Shown here: piece by piece, positions 9,006 through 18,821 of the stretch | Layout of the letters: every line of letters starts with the position of its first letter | How positions within the stretch are numbered: position 1 is the first letter of the stretch | Source: Pythium myriotylum | Lineage: Eukaryota > Oomycota > Peronosporomycetes > Pythiales > Pythiaceae | Assembly: GCA_023091665.1 (NCBI GenBank) | Contig: JALJCQ010000004.1 | Coordinates: 620,001 to 684,000, forward strand | Direction of reading: 5' to 3' | DNA: 64,000 nucleotides | Translations under genes and position numbers: made by a program | Notes under the pieces: generated by a model | The model's input: the letters and a program-made list of their open reading frames with translations, nothing else | Database searches by the model: none | What the model was told of the DNA's origin: nothing

Positions 9006-9269
9006 ATGAGCTCCTCCCTGACCCCTCCCTCGACGGTCTTCCAGCAGATCCACGCCAACCAGATTCTCGCACTCGCTAAACAGGCTCGCGATGAGGAGAA
9101 ACCGGAAGACCAAGCGGCCGTCAAAGAGGCGGAGCTGCGTCGACGAGACGCTGTGACCGAGTCCAGAGGCAAGAGCGAGACGAAGAGCGACAAGACTGTC
9201 TGGTGGAGGCAGTTTCTCATCTCGCAGTCGCATCTCGCATCCACGAGGACGCGCGGACAAGGTCGCTAG
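9006..9269 (+). CDS. Small basic protein, WRQ-SQS family copy F
   Basis: Predicted 87-residue soluble, highly charged protein and the most compact member. It has FQQIHANQILALAK near the N terminus, a charged middle, and the hallmark VWWRQFLISQS (65-75) ending in GQGR. Its ATG is the first in this frame, which supports the start chosen for the paralogues. It lies outside both large repeats, so it is an older copy whose conserved blocks point to protein-level selection. Function unknown. Confidence 0.72.
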   Translation: MSSSLTPPSTVFQQIHANQILALAKQARDEEKPEDQAAVKEAELRRRDAVTESRGKSETKSDKTVWWRQFLISQSHLASTRTRGQGR

Positions 9270-10112
9270 CTCGTCATTCAACTCGTTTTGGAACATCTTA
9301 CTCATCTAAGAGCATAAAGAATGTATTTTAATTTCCTTCCAGCTGCCTGTACTGCTATTATATGAACACCCCAACAACACGTTAGAACGGCTAGGCCAAT
9401 TTTTCAACGGTTCCAAATCGAAGAGACCAACCACAATCATGGATAGGATCATCATCACTGCGAGTGGATGTGGAAGGCGTTGGAGTCGCTCCAGTGTTTC
9501 TCTCCAGACGTTCACGTTCCCGCCACTCGAACTCAACACCGAAGTTGTCAGAGACTGGTATTACCAGCATCAGTATCAGCATCCGTTTGACGGAACTTGA
9601 CCTCTGACCTGTCAAAGTACATATCGTAGAGGGAAAAGGCACTACTCTTCTTCTGAAATACAGGCCTTGTAGTTACACATCATTATCACTACTTCACATA
9701 CCCCGCTCAACACGATTGTACCCATGAGACCCACGAGTATCCATGGCACAGCCCTCAAGTCTCTTGGCACGCCAAGAAGATCCCGAGCCCAACCATGCCC
9801 CCGCAGAGCTCACTCTTGGATCTCCCGACGCGCCCACACAGCCTCCATCTCTCCCATCACTCCACGCGACGCGACGCCCAGCGCAGCATCGGCTTTGTGG
9901 ACACGGCGCAACCAGGTGAGTCGATGCTGGCGTTGCGGCGGATCATTCGCCACGATGCGCTGCAGAATGCGACCACGTCGCCACGAAGAAACCAACACAA
10001 GAGACGCCAGCATCCAAGCGGCAGATGACGGGGACGCGCCGCCGCGACGGCTGTCGAGGGCGCAGGCGGGACCGACAACCGAGTTCCCAGGGCCAGCAGA
10101 CCGTGCGCCTGG

Positions 10113-10156
10113 ATGGCCGCTCGGAGACTAGTCGACTCGGGTCTTCCGCGGCGGCC
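10113..10156 (+). repeat. Imperfect 44-bp direct repeat, copy 1
   Basis: Resembles 10283-10326, sharing CGGAGACTAGTCGA, then CGGGTCT and GCGGCC in register. The weak similarity begins about 20 bases upstream of each copy. The spacing is 170 bp. Confidence 0.8.
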
Positions 10157-10282
10157 AGGGCCCCCCAGGCGCACGGCAAACCGACTGCTCCCGCCTGCGC
10201 GAGGAAGAAGCCCCCGTCATCCATCAAGCTAGACTGAAGAGCTCCTCGGCCAACAACGGCCGAGAGCAAACCGGGCGGCTGG

Positions 10283-10326
10283 GTGGCCGCGCGGAGACTA
10301 GTCGAGTCGGGTCTGCCGGCGCGGCC
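10283..10326 (+). repeat. Imperfect 44-bp direct repeat, copy 2
   Basis: Partner of 10113-10156, with a few substitutions, for example CGAGTCGGGTCTGCC against CGACTCGGGTCTTCC. Confidence 0.8.
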
Positions 10327-10835
10327 ACACAACACCAGTCGCTCCGGCAAACTGCGATGCATATTGTTTCCATATCCGCTAACCTCCGCTCTCACGAGCA
10401 CGTGTTTTTCAACACGACCCTTTCTATCAGAGACCATCACGTGCACTCAATACACACTGATTCAATATTCCATCTCCATCACCGCCCTCTGTCTTCTTCT
10501 GTCGTTCGTTCTTTCTCGCTTGCCCACCGCCACAGACACCAGTCGGGCTCTTCAATCCTTCAATCTTACGTTTTCCATCTTCAATTTCTCGCGTCACAGA
10601 TTCCCATGGTCAGATACTAGACGGGGAGCTCGCAGTCGACAACGACGCAGTGTCTGGCGCCTATTAGTTGGCTTCGTTTCCACCAGAGGCTTTATCATTC
10701 AGCGGGTGACGATGTGAACGTGAAGATGATAGCGATCGAACTTGACCAAGCATATCCACCAGACCGAATTTATTCTTCTCACGCAACTGCTACAAGCGGG
10801 CAAACCACAAGCATCCTACATCGAAGAGAGCGGCT

Positions 10836-11522
10836 TTAGAACCCTTGGCCGTATCCGTAGATGGCGTAAGGGAAGCCACCACCGTAGCCGTACGAGTAGC
10901 TGTATGGGTAGCCCCCGTACCCGTAGCCACCACCGTTGCCTCCATACCCGCCATAGCCTCCATAGCCGCCGTAGTTCCCATAACCGCCGTAGTTGCCATA
11001 ACCGCCGTAGTCACCGTACCCACCGTAGTTGCCATAGCCGCCGTAGGCTCCATACCCACCCCCATAGCCATAGCTGTCATACCCTCCGTGGTAATCTGTC
11101 TTGCCGTAGTTGTCGTAGCCGCCGTAATAATCCTTCTTGCCATAGCCATCGCCATCGTACTTTCCCTGCTTCTTCTTCTTCTTCTTCTTCTTGCCATACC
11201 CATCACTGTAGTCGTCGTCGTACCCGTAGCCATCGCCATATCCGTAATTCTTGCTCCTCTTCTTCTTCTTGCCGTACTTGTCGTAATATCCATCGTACCC
11301 ATACATCCCACTCTCTTGGTTCACACGAAGCGAGTCGCTCGAGTGAGTCGACGTCAGCGACTCTGCGGCTGGCGAGGCCTCATCGAGCGACTCAACTGAC
11401 GACGCAGGCACAACGACGGCTTCGATGGAGCCTGGAGCTGCTGGCGAGGGGCTCTGTGCCGTGGCCGAACCTGCCAGTGTGGCGACGAGAGCGAGAGCTG
11501 AGAGGGGAGTGAAGAACTTCAT
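10836..11522 (-). CDS. Secreted Gly/Tyr/Lys-rich repeat protein (dispersed paralogue)
   Basis: Predicted 228-residue secreted protein. It has an N-terminal signal peptide (MKFFTPLSALALVATLAGS, cleavage likely before Gln-Ser-Pro-Ser-Pro), a Ser/Ala/Glu-rich linker to about residue 72, two Lys clusters (KKKKRSK and a run of eight Lys), and a long GGYG-type tail ending in GYGQGF. The first ~70 residues closely match the four tandem genes at 44.6-49.4 kb, whereas the repeat tail has its own pattern. Gly/Tyr/Lys composition suits an extracellular, possibly cross-linked wall or adhesive protein; that role is inference. Confidence 0.85.
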   Translation of the reverse strand: MKFFTPLSALALVATLAGSATAQSPSPAAPGSIEAVVVPASSVESLDEASPAAESLTSTHSSDSLRVNQESGMYGYDGYYDKYGKKKKRSKNYGYGDGYGYDDDYSDGYGKKKKKKKKQGKYDGDGYGKKDYYGGYDNYGKTDYHGGYDSYGYGGGYGAYGGYGNYGGYGDYGGYGNYGGYGNYGGYGGYGGYGGNGGGYGYGGYPYSYSYGYGGGFPYAIYGYGQGF

Positions 11523-12271
11523 CGTCGAGATGAGAAGAAGACGCTTTAGCTAGAGAAGGCAGATAGCGGAATGAGTACGACAAACGAGAAACGGAAGCCA
11601 CTCCCTGTGATAGCTCGCTATGACCGAAAGACGCCCGTGACTTGAGTGATCGACAGGAACATCCTCTTGATTGCTTTGATGGCGAGGTGAATGAGACGTT
11701 GGTTTATCGCGTTCCAGGCTATGCTGACTGAAGAAACGTTCTGAACGCTAAATAGCAAGCACCGCTTCGTGAGGTCAGGTATAAGTAACTTCATTGCGTA
11801 GTAATGCTAGTGTTTGTAAATGATGAGGCGATCAACGCAATCGGAAGTGATTTGAATCAAACCCGTCGATACGAAGGAATATATTTTTCCGCGCACGAAC
11901 ATTCCAGCACGGTATGCTTTTCACATGCGCTTGGTGAACACACTTTCCTTTCCTTGCTCTTGTGCGTGTTGGAGGGATGCAGGCCGTGGCACTGCAGCGA
12001 CCGTGGCAAGTCCGAGTATTACAAGAACTCGCAAACAAAACTGGCGATAAACGTAATGCGTGTGGTAGCGACAGATTCTCATCCTTTTCCACCACGCGTC
12101 AGCGTCGTCATGCGATCGTGTGCTGTTGACGGACTTAGGAACAAAATCACTTCTCGAATAAAAATCCTCGTGATCGGAGCACCCACGTACACTAAATAGC
12201 ACATCATCCCCCTGCATTTGTTTGGTGTGTGGCTACACGCCTGCGCCACTGGGAATATTCGCCCCCGCTTG
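11523..12271. other. Upstream region of the Gly/Tyr gene and 3' side of membrane gene T1
   Basis: The first ~70 bases are the leader of the minus-strand Gly/Tyr gene. Frames of up to 131 codons occur on both strands without recognisable content. No supported gene. Confidence 0.5.
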
Positions 12272-14002
12272 CTATCGTTCTTGATGGCTGTCGCTACTCG
12301 CATGGGATAATGTGGAGAGTATGGTGGAGTTGGGGCCATCGAACACCGTACTGCGCCTCCCTCTCTGGTGAGTGATATCAAGGTCCACAGCGCCGTGGAT
12401 CATCACAAGATCGTATCGCGTGGCTCGGAGAACCCGCCAAACCGCCCGCAGCTCCCAGAACACAAGCATCCACACGCGATTAAAGAACGACGGCGTGACG
12501 TGCAACTCAAACTTATGGCCAAATACCGCGAGCTGGAAGATTGTATAGTCGCGAAGCCGCCACACTGAGTTGGTCCGTGTGACTTCGTGCGCGATCATGA
12601 TGTGCGCCACGATTGACATCACTAAGATTGGAAGGATGAAAACGAGGTGGAAACCGATCTTCTCACGAGCTGCCGGCGTGAACGCGTCGACTGTGAGCAT
12701 CAATAGAACCCAGAAGAAGCTTGAGAGAAGCACGAAGACGCGGTCGTCCCATTGGAACAGAAACGCCGCGCAAACGTGCGCGAAGAGAAACTGGCTGGCC
12801 ATGAAGGCAAAATCAACCGTACAGCACAACGTCTTGAGCAAACCAGGGTGGTATAGCGAAATGGAGATACAACAATACGAGACTGTCAAAATGGGCGACG
12901 CAATGGCTAATGCGCGGGTAATGCGCGGTGGGTTTGGCACGTAGTTGAGCACTAGAAACATCAGTCCCGTGAGTGTGAGCCCAAGCGCACCACAGGCGTG
13001 AAAGAAAACTTGCTGCCAACGAGGGATACGTATCGTTGTAAGGTTGCTGCCGCAGAAAAGCGTCTGTCGACTGTCAAACGTGCGATCGAGGTGTACAAAA
13101 TGGATGGGGCTTCGAATTCGAGACGGGATGGGCGTCTCATCCTCGGCTCGGCTGCTTGGAGACGGACTCTCAGTCAATGCCGCACGCTTGAGTGGGCGAA
13201 GCTTCACAGCGCGACGGTAGCTCACACACCGCACAAACCTAATCCCATGTTCTTTGTCTCGCTGGCTTTGACGGCGTAGCATCTCAATCCGCCGAAATAT
13301 TGAGCGCGCGAACATATAGAGCACAGTGGAGATCGTATTCATGAGGAAGTCGTTGCCGTCGAGAGTGTGAATACCGTAGTCCAAAACGTTGAACGTCTTG
13401 ACGCCAGGGATGGCCTGAAGCGAAATCATGACGAGAGTGGTTGTGTGATAGACAATACCGACGACCAGGGAGGCCAGCGCGAGCTTGAAGCCACGTACAG
13501 CTGCGTCGATGCAGATGTTGTACTGGATTCCGATCCACACTGGCAACAGGTACAACGCACGCAAGTCGCCGAAGTAGAGGCCCATCACGATGCTCGTTGA
13601 CGTGTTGGCGAAAGTGAAGAACCAGAACTCGAACGTTTTTAAGAGCTGCAAGACGATGTCAGTGCAAAGCGTTGACGAGCCGAGGATTAGAAATGGAGAT
13701 TGGAGAATGAAGCACACCACGGAGAGTATGCGGCCGAGTGGTGGGGCCATGAAGAGGAGTGATAACGAGACGCCCTGGCTCAGGAAGAAGCAGACACTCG
13801 CTGCAGTGAAGTAACGACGTTGCCAACGCGTGAACATCGGTACGAGCGCACTGGGTAAGAGTGAGCGTTTCAGCGTTTTTGAGAGATCGACTTGAGGAGG
13901 AGCGTGGGCCTCGACGATCTCGTAGATGCAGTAACGAACCAATCGATCGGGATTGGTCGGGAGACGCGGATCAGCCGGGAAGATCCATCTCGTGCGAGCC
14001 AT
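12272..14002 (-). CDS. Polytopic membrane protein, duplicated-half family member T1
   Basis: Predicted 576-residue membrane protein of a family I do not recognise. Motifs in order: YEIV then VDLSKT near the N terminus; FEFWFFT, GDLRAL and ICIDA in the first half; RSIFRR followed by VRCVSYRRAVKLR in the central loop; VDFAFMA, WDDRVF and LTVDAFTP in the second half; a closing helix with EL-AVWRVLR, then LVMIHGAV. Hydrophobicity by eye suggests about 12 membrane segments (6+6). I chose the ATG at 14002 to give the short (~25-residue) N terminus seen in paralogues; an ATG at 14017 is also possible. Divergent from T2, with ~184 bp between starts. Substrate and role unknown. Confidence 0.82.
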   Translation of the reverse strand: MARTRWIFPADPRLPTNPDRLVRYCIYEIVEAHAPPQVDLSKTLKRSLLPSALVPMFTRWQRRYFTAASVCFFLSQGVSLSLLFMAPPLGRILSVVCFILQSPFLILGSSTLCTDIVLQLLKTFEFWFFTFANTSTSIVMGLYFGDLRALYLLPVWIGIQYNICIDAAVRGFKLALASLVVGIVYHTTTLVMISLQAIPGVKTFNVLDYGIHTLDGNDFLMNTISTVLYMFARSIFRRIEMLRRQSQRDKEHGIRFVRCVSYRRAVKLRPLKRAALTESPSPSSRAEDETPIPSRIRSPIHFVHLDRTFDSRQTLFCGSNLTTIRIPRWQQVFFHACGALGLTLTGLMFLVLNYVPNPPRITRALAIASPILTVSYCCISISLYHPGLLKTLCCTVDFAFMASQFLFAHVCAAFLFQWDDRVFVLLSSFFWVLLMLTVDAFTPAAREKIGFHLVFILPILVMSIVAHIMIAHEVTRTNSVWRLRDYTIFQLAVFGHKFELHVTPSFFNRVWMLVFWELRAVWRVLRATRYDLVMIHGAVDLDITHQRGRRSTVFDGPNSTILSTLSHASSDSHQER

Positions 14003-14186
14003 CGCGGCCCATCTCACAAAATTGTTTCACCAAGTCGAGGCGGAAGGTCAGCTCAACTTGACGTTGACGATGAGCTTCGCCGACTCATTTGCTATTGTTA
14101 GCCGCTTGCTCCGCATCAGATCTCGCCAAACGAGTGCTACCTTGCTCCAAAAAGGCTTCCTCGTCCGTCCTTCCACTCGATCACCG

Positions 14187-15920
14187 ATGATCGTCCCGGC
14201 GAAAAGTCATGAGGGAGGATCCGCCAACAAAAATGCAGTACCGACCTACGAAGTTGTGCCGAGCACCGAATTGCCACAAATTGATCTCTCACGATCTGTC
14301 GGAGGAGAGATCATCGCAATGTTCCAGCATGTATTCAAGGCTCGTCGCGTTGATAATATCGCGACCCCGCCGTCTCAGATTGTCAGGTTTCTCCAGGAGT
14401 CCGGAGAGGTTAAAAGAGTAAACCGAGCCAGAGTTTGTATGGGCGGCTTCATCTTTGGCAGCTTCTTGGGAGCGATCGCTTGCCTTGTGCCCCAGGCAGT
14501 TGGCTGCTACTTGGCTGTGTTTGGACTACTGTTCACTCTCCCTGGGTCGCTCGCGAGCTTTGCCTTCCTGCGATTTGATATGCTCAAGTTGCTTCTGTCG
14601 ACGTACGACTTCTGGTTCTACACATTTACGACTACAATGGGTGCGATTCTCATCGCGTGTAGCTTCAATGATGCGCGGTCTTGCATAGCAGTGATCATCT
14701 GGCTCGGGAATTTCCACACCATTGTGATTGACGCCAACACGCGGCTCATTTGCTACCTCATCATGGGCTCGAGCGCAACGATTGCGCTTAATCTCATAGT
14801 AGTGCTGGCTATAGAGACAGACTGCATTGACGCCTGGCAACCACAAGCCTTCAAGTTTCGTCAGCGTGAACGCGGACTCGTGATGTGCAATAACATCATT
14901 TCCAACTTCCTCGCCACCATGGCCATCATCCTCGCTCGGAACATGTACAGACGCCGAAACGAGTTGTACGAGCAGGCCAAGATTGGTTGCTCCATGCTGC
15001 GCTGCCTCAACTACCGATGCCGCGTCAAGGTCCAGATCGCCAGTCCTGCGCGACTAGCGCAACTTGCGTCACTCACGGGCCCCGAGCAGGTCTACTTTCC
15101 AGGAACATGCACCAGCACTTTTCCTCTCTCGCAGATGCACTATGTGCGATACCAGGGGATCTTGGACGCATCTCAAACGTTCTTCCCCGTCCAGCTCGAC
15201 CCACTGCACTGGAGCCTACCACAGAGGTTTGGATTCGTGGCGCTGGAGATACTCGCCCTCGCGACAACTGCGTCGGTATTTGCAACTTATCCTTCGTCAG
15301 AATCAAAATCACTCGCCGTGATCGGTCTCTGCTGCACGATGCTTTTCGTCGGCATCTCGATTGGTCTCTTCAACAGCCAAGGCTCGCGCCACATCCTGTT
15401 GTCGTTTGACTACGTCTTCGTCAGCCTGCAACTTTCGTTCGGCTTGTTGTGTGCATCGACGTTGTTTAATTGGGACGTGCGCAGCATCGCCCTCGCTTCC
15501 ACGTGGCTTTGGCTCCACTGGGTGTTTTCCATCGACGCACTCACGCCCTTTATGAAAGAGAAAATTGGGGTCAACATCAAGCTGCTGCTCTTGCCAGTGC
15601 TACTACTCTTCGTCGCTGATGAGCTCGCGATCACCGCCGAACTCATCTGGGTTGACCGTTGGGGTCTCGAAGACCGTGTTTTGGTCTCACTCGCCGGTCG
15701 AGTGAGTCTGAGACTCATCCCGTTCTTCGTGAGTCGCCTCGTCATGAGCTTTCTCTGGTCGCTGCGACTTCTCACGCGCATCTTGAGCAGCCAGGACAAC
15801 GACGCAGTGATCCAATTAGGCCGCGTCGCGTACGCGTCGCGTGATCCGAAGCAACCAGCAACACCGAAGATAAAAGATGCAGTCCGAGTAGTTGCAAGTG
15901 GTCCGTCCCCTCTCTTTTAG
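14187..15920 (+). CDS. Polytopic membrane protein, duplicated-half family member T2
   Basis: Predicted 577 residues. Y21-E-V-V and D33-L-S-R-S mark the N terminus. First half: Y140-D-F-W-F, D162-A-R and D182-A. Second half: F407-D-Y, W-D430-V-R and D450-A-L-T-P. The landmarks have the same spacing in both halves (22/23 and 20 residues; offset ~268), showing an internal duplication. A central LRCLNYRCRVKV loop separates the halves, and the C terminus has AVIQLGRVAY. The frame is open upstream to 13953, but that part overlaps the T1 promoter and lacks similarity, so 14187 is preferred. Closest relative is T3, 180 bp downstream in the same direction. Unknown function. Confidence 0.83.
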   Translation: MIVPAKSHEGGSANKNAVPTYEVVPSTELPQIDLSRSVGGEIIAMFQHVFKARRVDNIATPPSQIVRFLQESGEVKRVNRARVCMGGFIFGSFLGAIACLVPQAVGCYLAVFGLLFTLPGSLASFAFLRFDMLKLLLSTYDFWFYTFTTTMGAILIACSFNDARSCIAVIIWLGNFHTIVIDANTRLICYLIMGSSATIALNLIVVLAIETDCIDAWQPQAFKFRQRERGLVMCNNIISNFLATMAIILARNMYRRRNELYEQAKIGCSMLRCLNYRCRVKVQIASPARLAQLASLTGPEQVYFPGTCTSTFPLSQMHYVRYQGILDASQTFFPVQLDPLHWSLPQRFGFVALEILALATTASVFATYPSSESKSLAVIGLCCTMLFVGISIGLFNSQGSRHILLSFDYVFVSLQLSFGLLCASTLFNWDVRSIALASTWLWLHWVFSIDALTPFMKEKIGVNIKLLLLPVLLLFVADELAITAELIWVDRWGLEDRVLVSLAGRVSLRLIPFFVSRLVMSFLWSLRLLTRILSSQDNDAVIQLGRVAYASRDPKQPATPKIKDAVRVVASGPSPLF

Positions 15921-16100
15921 AGAGTCTCTGCGTGAGAAACTGTTGCGAAGGTGCATTCTTCTCCAGATAGGAGCATCATCCAATCATAGTTCGTGGGGTC
16001 CACGGTCAAATCTGGACAGGATATTGAGCCGTTCGATTAGACCCAACTTGCTCAGTTTCATCCTGAGGCACGACAGCTGAACAATAGACTGCAGAGTCAA

Positions 16101-17850
16101 ATGAGCGGTCTTCAGCAAGGCGTGGCAAGCAATCCGGGTGGCGCACTTGTTTCCTATGAAATTGTTCCGAGCAGTCGTTTACCAGTTCTTGACCTCTCTC
16201 GATCACTTGGCGAGGAACTCTTTGCGCTCGCGACGTGTGCTCCACGACGAAAACCGCATGCGGTGACATCCGCAAGCACTGGGTTCTTTCAGATACTACG
16301 CCAGTCTGGTGACTTGAAAACCCACGGACTTGCGCGATACTTCCTTGCAGCCTTCATAGTCGGTAACTTACTCGGCGGGGTATCATGTCTGGTGCCGCGG
16401 TCCATCGGAGGCCCTTGGCGGTGGTGTCGCACTCGCACTCACGGTCCCTGGTTCGTTGCTCAGCCTCGCGCTGCTTCGCTTCGACATGCTGAAGTTACTT
16501 CTTCGGTCGTATGACTTCTGGTTCTACTCGTTCGTGAACACGGTCGGTGCCATCTTGCTTTCGAGGGGCTTCCAAGATGCCCGATCCTGCGTTGCAGCGA
16601 TGCTTTGGCTTGGCAACATCCATTCGGTGCTCGTGGATGCTAACACGCGGCTCATCACGTATCTGGTGAAAGGGTCTAGCGTGATCATCGCGCTCAACGC
16701 CATCGTGCTTCTTGCAATTGAGACCGAGTCGATCAGCAGCTGGCATGCGCTGACATTCAAGCTGCGAGAGCATCGCAGCAATCTCATCATGTGCAACAGC
16801 CTCATTTCCAACTGCTTGACAACGCTGACCATGGTGCTCGCGAGAAACATGTACCGACGCCATTTTGAACTCCGCGAGCAGCGCATGATCGGCTGCACGA
16901 TGCTGCGTTGTCTCAACTACCGCTGCCGCGTGAGCATCCGTGTGGCAGACCGCGCACGAATTGAGAGGATGTCTAGCCATGAGCGCATCTACGACCCATC
17001 CGGGTGTCCGATAACGTTCCCCATCTCGGACATGCGCTACGTCCGATGTCAGGAGATCCTCGATGGCTCCGACACCTTCTTCCCTATCCAGCTAGATCCG
17101 TTGCAGTGGCCACTTCCTCTGAGCCTCGCGTACGTCGGCCTTGGCGCGGTCGGACTCTCCATGACCGCTGGCGTCTTTGCTGTTTACCCGAGCATGGCGT
17201 CGAAGACCCTCGCCGTAGTCGGGCTTGTCTTCAGCATGCTGTTCTTGGGCATCTCTTTGGGTCTGCTCAACCGACGGGGCAGCCGCCTCAATGCGACTTC
17301 GTTCGACTACATCTTCATTTCCTTGCAGCTCTCGTTCGGTCTCCTTTGCGGCTCGATGCTCTTCAACTGGGACGAGCGCAGCATTGCACTCGCGTCCATG
17401 TGGCTCTGGCTCCACTGGGTCATCTCAATCGACGCGCTGACGCCGCTGATGAAACACAAGATCCGTGTTCACATAAAAGCGCTACTCGTGCTCGTGCTTC
17501 TGCTCTTCGTGGCTGCCGAGATCGCGGTCGTCGCCGAGCTGATATGGAGAGACCGGTGGGGACTACAGGACAAGAAGCTCGTGTCGCTCGCTGGCCGTGT
17601 AACGCTGTGGCTCATGCCATTCTTTGCCAGCCGCTTGGTGCTGAGTTTTCTTTGGTCCTTGCGACTCATCTGGAGGATCAGCAGCAGCCACGAAGATGAT
17701 GCCGTGATCCAGCTCGGGCGAATGGCTTTCCCGTACCGGGACCCGGCCACAGAATCAATACCAGCAACTCAAGCCAAGCCAGAGACCAAGGCGAAACCAC
17801 AAAAGAAGAGCGCGACCGTGCACGCTGCAGCAACGCCAAGCGATGAGTGA
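16101..17850 (+). pseudogene. Family member T3, interrupted by a single-base frameshift
   Basis: Closely resembles T2 along its length. The N-terminal part (from 16101: YEIVPSSRLP, LDLSRS, FIVGNLLGG) ends out of frame, and the rest (SYDFWFYSF, DARSC, NMYRR, LRCLNYRCRV, SFDYIF, WDERS, IDALTP, VIQLGRMAF) continues in another frame to 17850. Comparison with T2 places one extra base in GGAGG at 16407-16411; removing it gives exactly T2's spacing (10 residues between the flanking conserved Gly and the TxPGS motif). Everything else is intact, so this is a very young pseudogene, a sequencing error, or programmed. No splice pair fits. A translation start at 16456 would omit the first membrane segments. 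Confidence 0.8.
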
Positions 17851-17919
17851 CCAGACCAGAGGGTTGCGGTACAAGTTTCATAATGCATTTCCATTCGAAC
17901 AACGTGTAGCGAGGCAGAT

Positions 17920-18821
17920 TTACACCGACTTCTTGGTCTCGACCGCGACAGTTTTCTTCGCCGGGAAGATGTAGGCGCGGATATAGAAGTTCATGAAGAG
18001 CCAGAAGAGCGACTGCACGTATCCAAGGTACATGACGGCGATAGACGATGGCATGCCGGCGCACTGGCGCGTGAGCGAGAGGTAGCCCTGGACGTTCATG
18101 AGGATGAACTGCGTGAGCTGCATGATCGTGAGGTACTTCTTCCACCAAATGTTGCGCGTGTGCGCGCTGACGAAGTAGTACGTGTACATGATGGTGTGCA
18201 CGAAGCCGTTGAGCACGATCGACTGGTACGAGTCTGCGTCGTATCCGACGCGGAAGACCATGTAGTAGACCTAGTAAATAGCAGCAAACCAGTCAGCAAC
18301 TTTTGCTCCTTTCATCCCGCATTCGCAATCGCACTTACAAAGAGGACAGTGAGGTGGTGGTAGACATGGAGCACGGAGAGCTGGTTCCACTTCTTGTTGG
18401 CGATGATGAAGAACGTGTCGCACAAGTCAAGGATCTTGGAGAGGAAGAAGAGGTAAAGCACGTTGCCCATGACGGGCTTCTCGGCGTTGAACGGGTTGCA
18501 CGGCGCCGGCGAGTAGCCGTTGCGGTAGGCCTGGATGCCGGCCTCGACGCACATGTACGAGCAGATGAGCACCTGGAACGGGTTGTAGATGAACTGGAGG
18601 CCGCTCGTCTTGATGGCCGGCACGCCAGCCTTCATGAGCATCGTGCCAAAGATCACAAAGAGCAGGTAGCCCACGCAGATGGCGTAGACGCTCGCAAAGT
18701 TGGCGAGCGGGTAGTCCTTCATCGGATGGATCTTGTACTGCAGCGACGGGTCGAGGAACGTCAACAGCTTCTCCTCGGTGGCATTCGCCCAGCTCACGTA
18801 GCTCTCGAGCAGCGCGTCCAT
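17920..18821 (-). CDS. ELO-family fatty acid elongase (3-ketoacyl-CoA synthase type)
   Basis: Two exons, 18339-18821 and 17920-18270. The 68-nt intron has GTAAGT at its 5' end and ACTAG at its 3' end. They encode 277 residues. ELO proteins condense malonyl-CoA with acyl-CoA in the ER. Signatures: K129-I-L-D-L-C-D-T136 (KxxExxDT, with Asp for Glu), histidine box H152-V-Y-H-H156, N182-x3-H186-x2-M-Y-x-Y-Y193, TIMQLTQF, and a C-terminal KKSV (KKxx ER-retrieval type). Multiple hydrophobic segments are present. The ATG at 18821 (MDALLESYVSW) is preferred to one at 18884. The exon join gives HHLTVLF-VYYMVFR with no frame problem. Chain-length specificity (C18 or C20 polyunsaturates are typical in oomycetes) cannot be read from sequence. 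It interrupts the membrane-protein cluster. Confidence 0.93.

Larger units (their letters stand above)
9270..10835. other. Repeat-bearing spacer with a doubtful two-exon gene
   Basis: No confident gene. One weak possibility on the plus strand is an ATG at 9795 with an intron-like GTGAGT..CTGCAG at about 9913-9966, continuing to a stop at 10237. The product would be low-complexity and Arg/Gln/Ser-rich, and I recognise nothing in it. A GC-rich ~44-bp repeat occurs twice in this region. Confidence 0.3.

Noticed and set aside
13953..14186. 78-codon upstream extension of T2
   Set aside because: Overlaps the start and promoter of the divergent T1 gene and has no counterpart in other family members.
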